A DNA stretch of 54,585 nt. It comes from Acidimicrobiaceae bacterium. GTDB lineage: Bacteria; Actinomycetota; Acidimicrobiia; Acidimicrobiales; RAAP-2. Both the position numbers and the translations under genes were made by a program. Where the stretch lies: assembly GCA_003161255.1 (NCBI GenBank), contig PMOQ01000041.1, forward strand, positions 1 through 54,585, read 5' to 3'. The first letter of the stretch is position 1, and every line of letters begins with the position of its first letter. The notes beneath the pieces were generated by a model. The model was not told the origin of the DNA and did not search any database. It saw nothing but the letters and a program-made list of their open reading frames with translations. Of this stretch, positions 35,833 to 44,406 are shown in pieces.

Positions 35833-35850
35833 GACATCGACGTCGATAGT
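35833..35850. promoter_or_regulatory. palindromic operator, site A
   Basis: GACATCGAC|GTCGATAGT, with a perfect inner 12-bp palindrome ATCGACGTCGAT at 35836-35847. On the minus strand TACTAT next to it could be the -10 of the CoA-transferase gene. Confidence 0.65.
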
Positions 35851-35899
35851 AGACCGCGAGCCCCGTATTGCGTCCAAGCCGGGCCGGCGCACCCTGGCT

Positions 35900-36892
35900 T
35901 CAGGAGGACCCGCCATCGGGCCGCACCTGCAGCACCACCTTGCCGACGGCGTGACCCTCGGCGACGTGGCGCAAGGCGGCCGCCGCTTCGGAGAGATCGA
36001 AGGTGGCGCCGATCAGGGGTACGGCGCGGCCATCTTCGAGGAGCCCGAGGAGCTCGCGCTCGTTGCGGGCCGTCTCGTCGGGCATGTGCAAGCCGAAGCC
36101 CCGGAACTCGAACCCCAGGATTTCGATGCCCTTCAGGAGAACCAGGTTAAGAGGTATGCGGGGGATGGTCCCCGACGCGTAGCCGACCGTGACGAAGCGG
36201 CCGCCCCAGCGAAGCGAGCGCAGGGCGGGCTCGGCGAGGTCGCCTCCCACCGGGTCCACGACCACATCGCTCCCCGAGGGCAGGGCCGATCGCAGGGCCT
36301 CGCGCAGGTCGCCGTCCCGGTGGGCAATGAGCCGTTGCGCACCGCAGGAGCGGGCCGCCTCAAGCTTCTCGACCGTGGAGGCCACCGCGGTCACGGTCGC
36401 ACCGAGGGCGGCTCCGAGTTGCACTGTCGCCGTACCGACCCCGCCCCCGGCACCGAGGACGACCAGCTCCTCGCCCTGCTTGAGGGCCGCGACCGAGCGC
36501 AGCACGTGATATGCGGTGCGGAACGCCACACCGAAGGCCGACGCCGCGCGGTCATCGACGCCCAACGGGATCTGCGTGAGCGATGTCGCCGGCACGACGA
36601 CTTCCTCTGCGAAGGCACCGACCATGGTGGACCCGAAGACCCGGTCGCCCACGGTCACGCCCTCGACTCCGCCCGAGACCTCGACCACCGCGCCTGCGAA
36701 CTCGCTGCCCGGGATGAACGGTGTCGGGACCGAGATCTGGTACGTGTTGGCGATCAGCAGGACGTCGGGGAAGTTGACGGCTCCCGTGTGCACCGCGACC
36801 CGGACCTGGCCCGCCTCGAGCACGGGTGCCGGGACCTCACACACTTCTACGACCTCGGGGCCGCCGTATGTTCGGCAAAGTGCGGCGCGCAC
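35900..36892 (-). CDS. zinc-free MDR oxidoreductase (NADPH:quinone oxidoreductase-like)
   Basis: A 330-residue MDR protein without structural zinc Cys. NFPDVLLIANTYQ and VVLGAGGGVGTATVQLG (near residue 145) mark the quinone-oxidoreductase / enoyl reductase branch. It starts with GTG at 36892 and lies 42 bases after the kinase gene, so it continues the operon begun at 39303. Confidence 0.9.
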   Translation of the reverse strand: MRAALCRTYGGPEVVEVCEVPAPVLEAGQVRVAVHTGAVNFPDVLLIANTYQISVPTPFIPGSEFAGAVVEVSGGVEGVTVGDRVFGSTMVGAFAEEVVVPATSLTQIPLGVDDRAASAFGVAFRTAYHVLRSVAALKQGEELVVLGAGGGVGTATVQLGAALGATVTAVASTVEKLEAARSCGAQRLIAHRDGDLREALRSALPSGSDVVVDPVGGDLAEPALRSLRWGGRFVTVGYASGTIPRIPLNLVLLKGIEILGFEFRGFGLHMPDETARNERELLGLLEDGRAVPLIGATFDLSEAAAALRHVAEGHAVGKVVLQVRPDGGSS

Positions 36893-36934
36893 CTCAGGTT
36901 GTGGTGGTGGCGTGCAGCTGCGTGGACACCGGTC

Positions 36935-38005
36935 TCACGAAGCGTCCGGCGTGGCCAGCACCGCGTAGTCGGTCGTCTCGGCGAACTCGGCTGCCCCTGC
37001 CATGAGATCGAGCACGACGGGCCCGAAACCGGCCAGCTTCTCGTCGCCGCTCGCTCGCTGAAAGCCCTGCTCGAGCACGATGGCCAGCTTCCACTTGGCC
37101 AGGACGCAGTAGTAGTCGATGTCGTCGACCTGGCGACCCGAGGTGGCCGCGTAGTGTCCCAACACCTCGGTCCGCGACGGCATGTCGGTCATGTCCACGT
37201 AGCCACCGACGCTGCCGTCGCCCCCACTCATGTCCTCGGGCCAGATGTGGACGACCCAGGCTAGGTCGAGCTTGGGGTCGCCCACGGTGCCCATCTCCCA
37301 GTCGACGATCGCCGCCAGCCGGGCCGGTGCTCCGTGCTTGAACATCACGTTGGCGAACTGGTAGTCGCCGTGCATGAGGCCGGGGATGTAGTCGATCGGC
37401 CGGTGGGTGCGCAGCCACGCCGACGCCTCGTCGAATCCGGGGAGCTCGCGGCCCTTGATGCGCTCGAGGAAGGCGGTCCAGCGCTCGACCTGGCGCTCGT
37501 GGAAACCGTCGGGACGGCCGAGGTCGCTCAGGCCCTTGGCCTGCCAGTCGACCTTGGAGAGCAGCGCGATGCCCTCGACCAGCTGGAAGGCGAGGCCGCG
37601 TCGCTCGTCGATGTCGGTGTCGAAGGGCGCCGGCCACTCCCGCCTCGTCTGCATCGGCGACCACCCGTCGACGAACCCCATGAGGTAGAAGGTCCGCCCG
37701 AGCACCGAAGGATCCGTGCATACTGCGATCGCCTCGGTGCTCGGCACGTCGGTCCCGTTGAGCGCCTCGATGATCCGCCACTCCCGCACGATGCCGTCGT
37801 CCCGGGAGGCGGGTGCCGTCGGCGGCGGTATGCGCAGGGCGCAGTGCAGGTCGCCACGGTGCAGCTCGTAGATCTCGTTCTGGCTGCCCCCCGAGACGTA
37901 GCGGTGCTCCAGCCGGCTCCCCTGGCCGAGGCCCTGGTCGTCCAGCCAGCTCGTCAGCCGCTCGACGTCGACCGTCGCGGTCGGGGCATCGTCGAGCGCG
38001 CTCAC
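36935..38005 (-). CDS. APH-family kinase paired with an acyl-CoA dehydrogenase (ACAD10/11-like kinase domain)
   Basis: A 356-residue kinase-fold protein. The nucleotide loop is VSGGSQNEIYEL near 37-48, the catalytic loop HGDYQFANVMF with Asp214, and the metal Asp235 in IVDWEMGTVGDP. The variant closely resembles the kinase domain fused to acyl-CoA dehydrogenase in ACAD10/ACAD11, and the bacterial LvaA kinase that phosphorylates 4-hydroxyacyl-CoA. Here its GTG overlaps the stop of an acyl-CoA dehydrogenase gene as GTGA, strongly suggesting a joint function. Confidence 0.88.
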   Translation of the reverse strand: MSALDDAPTATVDVERLTSWLDDQGLGQGSRLEHRYVSGGSQNEIYELHRGDLHCALRIPPPTAPASRDDGIVREWRIIEALNGTDVPSTEAIAVCTDPSVLGRTFYLMGFVDGWSPMQTRREWPAPFDTDIDERRGLAFQLVEGIALLSKVDWQAKGLSDLGRPDGFHERQVERWTAFLERIKGRELPGFDEASAWLRTHRPIDYIPGLMHGDYQFANVMFKHGAPARLAAIVDWEMGTVGDPKLDLAWVVHIWPEDMSGGDGSVGGYVDMTDMPSRTEVLGHYAATSGRQVDDIDYYCVLAKWKLAIVLEQGFQRASGDEKLAGFGPVVLDLMAGAAEFAETTDYAVLATPDAS

Positions 38006-39303
38006 TGGTTCCCCACTTCGAGCTCGAGGTATTCGGCGAACTTGGCCTTGGCCGCCTCCACCCGCCTCGGGATCCACTGCGTCGGCCACACGTCGTCGCT
38101 CGGCTTGTAGTCCCGGAGCACCTGGCGGGCGACCGTGACCTTGTGCACCTCGGTCGGGCCGTCCGCCAGGCCCATGACCCCCGCGCCGTGGATCATCCCG
38201 AAGAACGGCATCTCGTTGGTGGTCCCGAGCGCCCCGTGCACCTGCATGGCCCGCCAGGCGATGTCGTGCAGCACGGTCGGCATGACGACCTTGGCGGTGG
38301 CGATGTCCTTGCGCACCCGCCGGTAGTCGTTGTACTTGTCGATCTCCCATGCGGTGTAGAGGACGAACAGCCGGAACTGGATCAACTGCGCGTACGAGTC
38401 GGCGATGTACCCCTGCACGAACTGCTTGTCGGCCAGCAGGCCGCCGGCGGTCTCCCGGCTGAGCGCTCGTTCGCACATCATGTCGATCGCCTTCTGGGCG
38501 CTGCCGATCGTGCGCATCGCGTGGTGGATCCGGCCGCCGCCGAGGCGGGTCTGGGCGATCGCGAAGGCCTGCCCCTCGCCACCGAGGACCGCCTCGGCGG
38601 GAACGTGGACGTCCTCGTAGTGGATGAGTGCGTGGGAGCCCTCGTTGAGTGGCTCGCCGTACAGGCCGACGTTGCGCACGATGTTCACGCCGGGCGTGTC
38701 CGTCGGCACGAGGAACATCGACATCCCCTGGTACGCGCTCACCTCGGGGTTCGTGACCACCATCACGATGAGGAACGACGCCGTCCTGGCGTTGGAGGAG
38801 AAGAACTTCCAGCCGTTGATCACCCACTCGTCGCCGTCGCGCTCGGCCCGGGTCTTGAAGAGCGTCGGGTCGGCTCCGGCATGGGGCTCGGTCATTGAGT
38901 AGCACGAGAAGCACTCGCCGTCGAGCAGCGGCTGCAGGTAGCGCGCCTTCTGCTCGGGGCTGCCGTAGTGGGCGATGATCTCGGCGTTGCCGGTATCGGG
39001 GGCCTGGCAGCCGAACACGATCGGGGCCCACGAGGACCGGCCCAGGATCTCGTTGAGCAGCGCCAGCTTGAGCTGTCCGAAGCCCTGGCCGCCGAGCTCG
39101 GGTCCGAGGTGGGTCGCCCAGAGGCCCTGGCGTCGGACCTCGTCCTTGAGCGGGTCAATGGCCTCGCGCCGCTTGCCCTCCAGGGGGACAAACTGGAGGT
39201 GTGGGAAGGCGAGGTCGAGCGGCTCGACCTCCTCCCGCACGAACCGGTCGGCCCAGTCCAGCTTCTTCTGATACTCGGGGTCGGTCTCGAAGTCCCAGGA
39301 CAT
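38002..39303 (-). CDS. acyl-CoA dehydrogenase, ACAD11-like
   Basis: A 433-residue acyl-CoA dehydrogenase longer than the FadE-type subunits. SMTEPHAGADPTLFKTRAER and NGWKFFSSNARTASFL are the flavin-loop motifs; AMQVHGALGTTNEMPF and GLADGPTEVHK mark the C-terminus of the ACAD10/11 branch. It may process the phosphorylated 4-hydroxyacyl-CoA made by the downstream kinase. The ATG at 39303 is only 27 bases from the TetR gene on the other strand. Confidence 0.92.
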   Translation of the reverse strand: MSWDFETDPEYQKKLDWADRFVREEVEPLDLAFPHLQFVPLEGKRREAIDPLKDEVRRQGLWATHLGPELGGQGFGQLKLALLNEILGRSSWAPIVFGCQAPDTGNAEIIAHYGSPEQKARYLQPLLDGECFSCYSMTEPHAGADPTLFKTRAERDGDEWVINGWKFFSSNARTASFLIVMVVTNPEVSAYQGMSMFLVPTDTPGVNIVRNVGLYGEPLNEGSHALIHYEDVHVPAEAVLGGEGQAFAIAQTRLGGGRIHHAMRTIGSAQKAIDMMCERALSRETAGGLLADKQFVQGYIADSYAQLIQFRLFVLYTAWEIDKYNDYRRVRKDIATAKVVMPTVLHDIAWRAMQVHGALGTTNEMPFFGMIHGAGVMGLADGPTEVHKVTVARQVLRDYKPSDDVWPTQWIPRRVEAAKAKFAEYLELEVGNQ

Positions 39304-39325
39304 GTGCGCCTCCCGCGTCGATGCC

Positions 39326-39338
39326 AGAATATGATTCT
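39326..39338. promoter_or_regulatory. palindrome AGAAT-ATG-ATTCT at the divergent TetR/ACAD start
   Basis: A perfect 5-bp inverted repeat spanning the ATG at 39331. Another AAGAAT follows at 39346-39351. It lies in the 27-base spacer of two divergent genes, so one bound repressor could block both. Confidence 0.5.
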
Positions 39339-39990
39339 GACTATCAAGAATGCAATACCAGATCCCGATACCTCCGTCGAGACCGGCGTCGCCGGCCGGA
39401 TCGTGCGTCGCACCCTCGCCAAGCGGGAGAGCGAGTACGAGGGTGAGGTGCGGCGGCTGCTCGACGCGGCACTCCAGCTCATGCGCACGAACGGCACGTC
39501 GTCGCGCCCTCGGGTAGCCGACATCGTGGCCGCCGCCGGCCTGTCCAACGAGGCCTTCTACCGCCACTTCCGCTCGAAGGAGGCGCTCGTCACCGCCATC
39601 TTGGAGGACGGGGCCGAGCGCCTGCGCGGCTACCTGGCCCACCAGCTGGCCAAGGAGGCCACGCCCGAGCTGCAGGTCCGACGATGGGTCGAGGGGGTGC
39701 TGGCGCAGGCGGCGGGCGGAATCGCGGCCACCACGCTTGCTGTGCTCTGGAACGGGAGCGGCGCCGACGGGGGGATCGCGGCCGGCCGGCACTTCGCCAG
39801 CGCCCCCCTCGCCCCCCTCCTTTACGAGCCGTTCGCCGCGCTGGGCAGCGACACGCCCGAGCTCGACGCCGCGCTGGCGGCGCACGCCACGCTGGGCATG
39901 CTCTCGGACTGCCTGTGGCGGCGGACCGCGCCCACCCGGGCGGAGATCGACCGGGTCACCGCCTTTTGCCTGGGGGCCGTGACCCGCTGA
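39331..39990 (+). CDS. TetR-family regulator
   Basis: A 219-residue regulator. The helix-turn-helix is at about residues 35-80 (RPRVADIVAAAGLSNEAFYRHF, then RSKEALVTAIL). From the ATG at 39331 there is no ribosome binding site, so the message may be leaderless; GTG at 39403 is an alternative that removes 24 residues before the DNA-binding domain. Divergent from the ACAD/kinase operon, which it likely represses along with itself. Confidence 0.87.
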   Translation: MILTIKNAIPDPDTSVETGVAGRIVRRTLAKRESEYEGEVRRLLDAALQLMRTNGTSSRPRVADIVAAAGLSNEAFYRHFRSKEALVTAILEDGAERLRGYLAHQLAKEATPELQVRRWVEGVLAQAAGGIAATTLAVLWNGSGADGGIAAGRHFASAPLAPLLYEPFAALGSDTPELDAALAAHATLGMLSDCLWRRTAPTRAEIDRVTAFCLGAVTR

Positions 39991-40010
39991 AGGGCCGGGT
40001 CCGGCCTGCT

Positions 40011-40793
40011 TCAGTCGGTGGGCAGACCCTCTGGGAGCCAGCTCGGTGGCCGCTTCTCCATGAAGGCGAGCATCCCCTCGCGCGGCTCGGGTGACTCCTC
40101 GAGCGCCCAGAACATCGTCTGGTAGTCGATCAGCCCGTAGCGCTCGTTGAGCATCCGCTTCACGTGCATGCGCGCCATCGGCGGCGTCTGCAGGATCTCG
40201 CGCACCGCCTCGACGGCGGCGGCCCGCAGCCGGTCGTGGGGGACGACGCGCGAGATCACCCCGAGCGCCAAGGCCTCGGCGGCGTCGAAGCGGCGGCCGG
40301 ACAGCAACAGGTCGCGCGCGACGGCGATGCCGACGTGCGCCGGGAGCACCGCCGCATAGGTGGCGTCGGGGATGCCGCGGAGGAGCTCGGGGGCCCGGAA
40401 GGTCGCCCGGTCGCTCACGACAGCGATGTCGGCCAGCATCGCGATAAGCAGCCCGCCCGCCTGGCAGATCCCGTTCACCGCGGCGACGACGGGGGCCCGG
40501 CTATCGCGGATCTCGAGGAAGGGCAGGATGTCATGGCCGATGTCGGGCAGCGGCTGGTCGCCGGGCTGCGACCGGCCCCCGAGATCGCCCCCGGGGGCGA
40601 AGACGTCGCCCGCCCCGGTGATGATGAGGGCCGCCAGGTCCGGATCCCGGTTGACGAGCCGGACGGCCCGCTTGATGCCGAAGTACATCGCCGGCGTGAG
40701 GGCGTTCCTCGCCTCCGGCCGGTCGATCACGCACCAGGCGATGGGGCCGTCGCGCTCGAGGCGGAGTCCGCTCGCGCCCAGGTCGTCTGCCAC
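40011..40793 (-). CDS. enoyl-CoA hydratase/isomerase family protein
   Basis: A 260-residue crotonase-fold enzyme. The oxyanion loops are AGDVFAPGGDLGG and VNGICQAGGLLIAMLADIAV. The acid region reads RAPELLRGIPDATYAAVLP, with Glu in the first position only, so hydratase versus isomerase cannot be decided. A strong GGGGAGACAG precedes the GTG. Divergent from the SDR gene at 40873, convergent with the TetR gene. Confidence 0.88.
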   Translation of the reverse strand: MADDLGASGLRLERDGPIAWCVIDRPEARNALTPAMYFGIKRAVRLVNRDPDLAALIITGAGDVFAPGGDLGGRSQPGDQPLPDIGHDILPFLEIRDSRAPVVAAVNGICQAGGLLIAMLADIAVVSDRATFRAPELLRGIPDATYAAVLPAHVGIAVARDLLLSGRRFDAAEALALGVISRVVPHDRLRAAAVEAVREILQTPPMARMHVKRMLNERYGLIDYQTMFWALEESPEPREGMLAFMEKRPPSWLPEGLPTD

Positions 40794-40819
40794 CTGTCTC
40801 CCCTCGTGTGAGGTCCGGA

Positions 40820-40835
40820 CGGACACTACTGTCCG
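40820..40835. promoter_or_regulatory. palindrome CGGACA-CTAC-TGTCCG in a divergent promoter
   Basis: Perfect 6-bp arms with a 4-base spacer in the 79-base gap between the hydratase and the SDR. CGGACA occurs again at 40839-40844. The place fits an operator shared by both genes; it differs from the GACATCGAC motif. Confidence 0.45.
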
Positions 40836-40872
40836 GCGGCGGACACCTCTTGGCGAGCGAGTGGAGAGACGC

Positions 40873-41709
40873 ATGACGGTGGGCATCGTGACCGGAGCGG
40901 CCCGGGGCATGGGCGCCGCTTGCGCCAGGCGTGTGGCCGACCTGGTCGACGTCCTCCTGCTCGCCGACCGCGACGCCGAGGCGCTGGACCGGACGGTGGA
41001 GCGCCTCGCCACGGAGCCGGTGCGGGCCGAACTCGAGCCGGTCACGCTCGACGTGACCGAGCGCGACGGCGTTGCCCGACTGTTCGCCCGGGCCGCGGAG
41101 TCGGGCAGCCTGCGCGCGGTGGTGCACTCGGCCGGGGTGTCGCCGACTATGGGCGATTGGCGCGAGATGATCCTCGTCGACCTGGTCGGCACGGCGCTGA
41201 TCGTCGATGCGTGCCGGCAGCCCGCGACCGTGGGCACGGCCATCGTGTGCTTCGCGTCGATGGCCCCGCTGCTCGCCATGACGGACGTGGACGTCGCCGC
41301 CGACGCGGTGCTCGACGACCCCCTGGACGACCGGTTCCTCGATCGCATCCGCGAGGCCGTCGGCCCCGAGCTAGAGGACTCCGGCACCGCCTATACGTGG
41401 GCCAAACGCGGGGTGCAGCGGCTGGTCCGGCGCCAGGCGACCGCCTTCGGCCAGGTCGGTGCCCGGATCTGCTCGGTGTCTCCGGGGATCATCGACACCC
41501 CCATGGGCAAGCAGGAAGCGGCGGCCCGGCCGACCAGCGACATGCTGGTCCAGCTCAGCCCGCTCGGGCGCGAGGGCGCCGCAGACGAGGTGGCGGCGGC
41601 GGTCGCCTTCCTCCTCTCGGACGAGGGCTCGTTCGTGACCGGAATCGATCTGGCGGTCGACGGCGGCATCGTGGCCGCCATCCGCAGCGGGACGACGCGG
41701 GCGACCTGA
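40873..41709 (+). CDS. short-chain dehydrogenase/reductase
   Basis: A 278-residue SDR. TGAARGMGAACAR (Gly8-Gly14) is the cofactor motif; Ser129 and Tyr174/Lys178 (YTWAK) form the catalytic triad; SPGIIDTPMG is the C-terminal landmark. The segment between Ser129 and Tyr174 is longer than usual, as in 3-alpha-hydroxysteroid dehydrogenase-like members. GAGAGACGC precedes the ATG. Confidence 0.92.
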   Translation: MTVGIVTGAARGMGAACARRVADLVDVLLLADRDAEALDRTVERLATEPVRAELEPVTLDVTERDGVARLFARAAESGSLRAVVHSAGVSPTMGDWREMILVDLVGTALIVDACRQPATVGTAIVCFASMAPLLAMTDVDVAADAVLDDPLDDRFLDRIREAVGPELEDSGTAYTWAKRGVQRLVRRQATAFGQVGARICSVSPGIIDTPMGKQEAAARPTSDMLVQLSPLGREGAADEVAAAVAFLLSDEGSFVTGIDLAVDGGIVAAIRSGTTRAT

Positions 41710-41732
41710 GATCCCCGCGCGGTCCGGCGCCT

Positions 41733-42557
41733 TCAGAGCCTGCCGGGTCCTCCGCTGCGGGCACGGATCATGGCGTCCTGGACAAACGAGGCCGCGAGCT
41801 GCCCGTCGGAGCGGAAGATGTCGCCCCTACCGTAGGTGCGGCCGTGGCCCGCATAGGAGCTCCACTGTTGGATCAGGTGCCACTCGGAAGCCGGGCAGGG
41901 CTCGTGGTACGTCAGCGTGTGGCTGAGGACCCCGGTCGACAGCGTTATGTGCGCCTGGGCTTGGCCCACCCCTTTGTGTGGGCGCATCGCCGTTCCGATG
42001 AGAAAGCCGTCGGTCGAGTACGCGACGAGCGCTTGGTCAGTGGCCGGATCGTCGGGCGCGCCCACGAAGCGAACCCACACGTCGAGCTCGGGCGGACCCA
42101 CCAACTCGGGGTCGTTGATGTCCACCGCTCCGACGACGCCGATCTCCCAGGCGCCCGAGCTTCGGATCTCTGTTTCATCGGGACTCGACGACGATCGGGG
42201 TGTATCCGCGTGCCGGATCACGTCGGGCTCGTCGGCGGTCAGAAGCACCAACGAGCGCGTGCAGATCTGGTCGCTCTGGCTGATCGTTACGGTGCTGCTC
42301 GCCACCGATCGGCCGCCGTGCATCCGCTCGACGGCGATGTCGAGTGGGGCGTCGGGCGAGGCCGCCCGGGCGAACACGGTGTGGATCGTCTTGACCGTCT
42401 TGGCCTCCTGGCCGGCCAGGCCCGCCATCACGGACTGCGCGAGCAGTTGGCCGCCGAAGACCACGTTGTGCTCGGAGGGGATGTTGGAAGCTCTGTACCG
42501 ATCGTCACCGACGGGCTCGAGCGTCAACGCGTCGAGGAACGCCTCAATGGTGAACAT
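41733..42557 (-). CDS. tesB: acyl-CoA thioesterase II (TesB-like)
   Basis: A 274-residue tandem-hotdog thioesterase. The first fold includes NVVFGGQLLAQSVMAGL and SIHT-like VKTIHTVFARAASPD, the second HITLSTGVLSHTLTYHEP followed by QQWSSYAGHGRTYGRGDIF, all TesB landmarks. It releases free acid and CoA, perhaps to rescue CoA from dead-end thioesters. AAGGAGACGC precedes the ATG. Divergent from the aldehyde dehydrogenase at 42816 with operator site F in the middle. Confidence 0.92.
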   Translation of the reverse strand: MFTIEAFLDALTLEPVGDDRYRASNIPSEHNVVFGGQLLAQSVMAGLAGQEAKTVKTIHTVFARAASPDAPLDIAVERMHGGRSVASSTVTISQSDQICTRSLVLLTADEPDVIRHADTPRSSSSPDETEIRSSGAWEIGVVGAVDINDPELVGPPELDVWVRFVGAPDDPATDQALVAYSTDGFLIGTAMRPHKGVGQAQAHITLSTGVLSHTLTYHEPCPASEWHLIQQWSSYAGHGRTYGRGDIFRSDGQLAASFVQDAMIRARSGGPGRL

Positions 42558-42681
42558 GCGTCTCCTTCGCTTGAGGACGTCGGCGGCCCGTCGCCCGAGC
42601 GCCGAGATCGGCCGGGCCACGGTGTGCGGGTGGGCCGCGCTGCCCAAGCCTCGTCGCGGCAGTGATCCTATAGCCATTTTT

Positions 42682-42699
42682 GACGACGACGTCAAAGTC
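42682..42699. promoter_or_regulatory. palindromic operator, site F, overlapping a -35-like TTGACG
   Basis: GACGACGAC|GTCAAAGTC inside the longer inverted repeat TTTGACG-ACGA-CGTCAAA (42679-42696). TTGACG at 42680-42685 and ATACCC about 16 bases on could be the promoter of the aldehyde dehydrogenase. It lies almost exactly midway between the two divergent starts. Confidence 0.6.
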
Positions 42700-42815
42700 A
42701 GATACCCTCCGCGCGATAGCGCCGCAGGCCGTGATCCGGCGGCGGTCGTGTCGCGACCGGGGGCGGGTCGGCGCTCCTGGGATAGATCGATCCAAACGAC
42801 GAGAGGAAGCGGACC

Positions 42816-44297
42816 GTGGCCGAGGCATTGAAGGTGCATCCAGAGTCGAGGATGCTGATCGACGGCAAGCTCGTCGAAGCCGAGTCGGGGCAGACCTTCG
42901 ACAACATCAACCCGGCGACCGAGGAGGTCCTCGGGCAGGTGGCCGACGCCTCAGCCGCCGAAATGCACCGGGCGATCGACGCGGCGCGACGAGCCTTCGA
43001 CGAGACCGACTGGTCGACCAACCACGCGTTTCGCAAGAAGTGCCTCGAGCAGCTGCAGGAGGCACTCCAGGCCGAGCAGGAGGAGTTGCGCGAGCAGCTC
43101 ATCCTCGAGGTCGGCTGCCCGCGCATGACGACGAACGGCCCACAGCTGGATGCCCCGCTCACCGACGCGCTCTCGTACCCGGCCAAGCTCATCGAGGAGT
43201 TCGAATGGATCACCGAGCTTCCCGACGCCATGGCCATGACGGGAGCGCTCAACGTGCGTCAGATCTGGCGGGAGCCGGTCGGGGTGGTCGGCGCGATCGT
43301 CCCGTGGAACTTCCCCATTGAGGTCACGCTGAACAAGCTGGGTCAGGCGCTCGCCACCGGCAACACCGTCGTGCTGAAGCCGGCGCCCGACACGCCTTGG
43401 AACGCGACGCTGCTCGGACGCGTCGTCGCGGAACGCACCGACATCCCGGCCGGCGTCCTCAGTGTCGTGACGTCGGCGGACCACCTGGTCGGCGAGGAGC
43501 TGACGCTCTCGCCCAAGGTCGACATGATCTCCTTCACCGGTTCGACTTCGGTCGGCCAGCGCATCATGGAGAAGGGAGCCGCCACCATGAAGCGGGTGTT
43601 CCTCGAGCTCGGAGGGAAGTCGGCCACGATCGTCCTCGAGGACGCTGACCTTGGACTCGCGGCGATGATGGGCCTCGGCGTGTGCTTCCACGCCGGGCAG
43701 GGTTGCGCCATCCAAACTCGGATGCTGCTGCCACGTTCGCGCTACGACGAGGGCGTGGAATTGCTGAAGGAGTTCATGGGGGCGGTGCCCTACGGCGATC
43801 CACAGCGTCCCGACGTGATCATGGGCCCGCTGATCTCGGCAAAACAGCGCGACCGGGTGTTGGGGTACATCGAGAAGGGGGTCTCCGAGGGCGCGACCCT
43901 GGCCGTGGGGGGCGGCCGGCCTGCCGATTATCCGAAGGGGTTCTTCGTGGAGCCGACGTTGTTCACCGATGTCGACAACTCGATGACGATCGCCCAGGAG
44001 GAGATCTTCGGGCCGGTTCTCGTCGCCATCCCCTTCGAGGACGATGACGACGCGGTGCGGATCGCCAACGACAGCAAGTACGGACTGTCCGGGGGGGTCT
44101 TCTCGGGCTCCCTCGAACGGTCGCTGGCCGTCGCCCGGCGCATACGGACCGGCGGCCTCTCCATCAATGGAGGCGCCCCGTACGGTGCGGACCTCCCCTT
44201 CGGGGGCTACAAGCACAGCGGGATCGGTCGCCAGAACGGGACGGCCGGGTTCGACCAGTACCTGGAGCTGAAGTCGTTGGCGTGGCCAAAGGAGTGA
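42816..44297 (+). CDS. aldehyde dehydrogenase, copy 2
   Basis: A 493-residue aldehyde dehydrogenase, the same length as copy 1 at 20633. The catalytic Cys297 (GQGCAIQTR) and Glu264 (LELGGKS) are both present, with IVPWNFPIEVTLNKLG and FTGSTSVG. It starts with GTG after GAGAGGAAG. Divergence from copy 1 is concentrated in the segments around residues 105-150. It leads into the second amidohydrolase copy. Confidence 0.93.
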   Translation: MAEALKVHPESRMLIDGKLVEAESGQTFDNINPATEEVLGQVADASAAEMHRAIDAARRAFDETDWSTNHAFRKKCLEQLQEALQAEQEELREQLILEVGCPRMTTNGPQLDAPLTDALSYPAKLIEEFEWITELPDAMAMTGALNVRQIWREPVGVVGAIVPWNFPIEVTLNKLGQALATGNTVVLKPAPDTPWNATLLGRVVAERTDIPAGVLSVVTSADHLVGEELTLSPKVDMISFTGSTSVGQRIMEKGAATMKRVFLELGGKSATIVLEDADLGLAAMMGLGVCFHAGQGCAIQTRMLLPRSRYDEGVELLKEFMGAVPYGDPQRPDVIMGPLISAKQRDRVLGYIEKGVSEGATLAVGGGRPADYPKGFFVEPTLFTDVDNSMTIAQEEIFGPVLVAIPFEDDDDAVRIANDSKYGLSGGVFSGSLERSLAVARRIRTGGLSINGGAPYGADLPFGGYKHSGIGRQNGTAGFDQYLELKSLAWPKE

Positions 44298-44406
44298 CGG
44301 GCGAGGAGCACGTAGTGACCGTCACCAGTCCAGCGCTTCCCGGACCGGACCGGATCCCTGCTCGACCGGTCCGCTCGTGACATCGACTCGAGGACCGGAG
44401 CACAGC

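Noticed and set aside
38006-39031. N-terminal extension of the APH kinase frame upstream of its GTG
   Set aside because: It runs through the acyl-CoA dehydrogenase gene in another frame and has no kinase similarity; the domain begins at the GTG at 38005.
44379-44387. Perfect half-site GACATCGAC before the second amidohydrolase
   Set aside because: The second arm is absent (TCGAGGACC), so it does not count as a seventh operator; mentioned only as a possible weak site.
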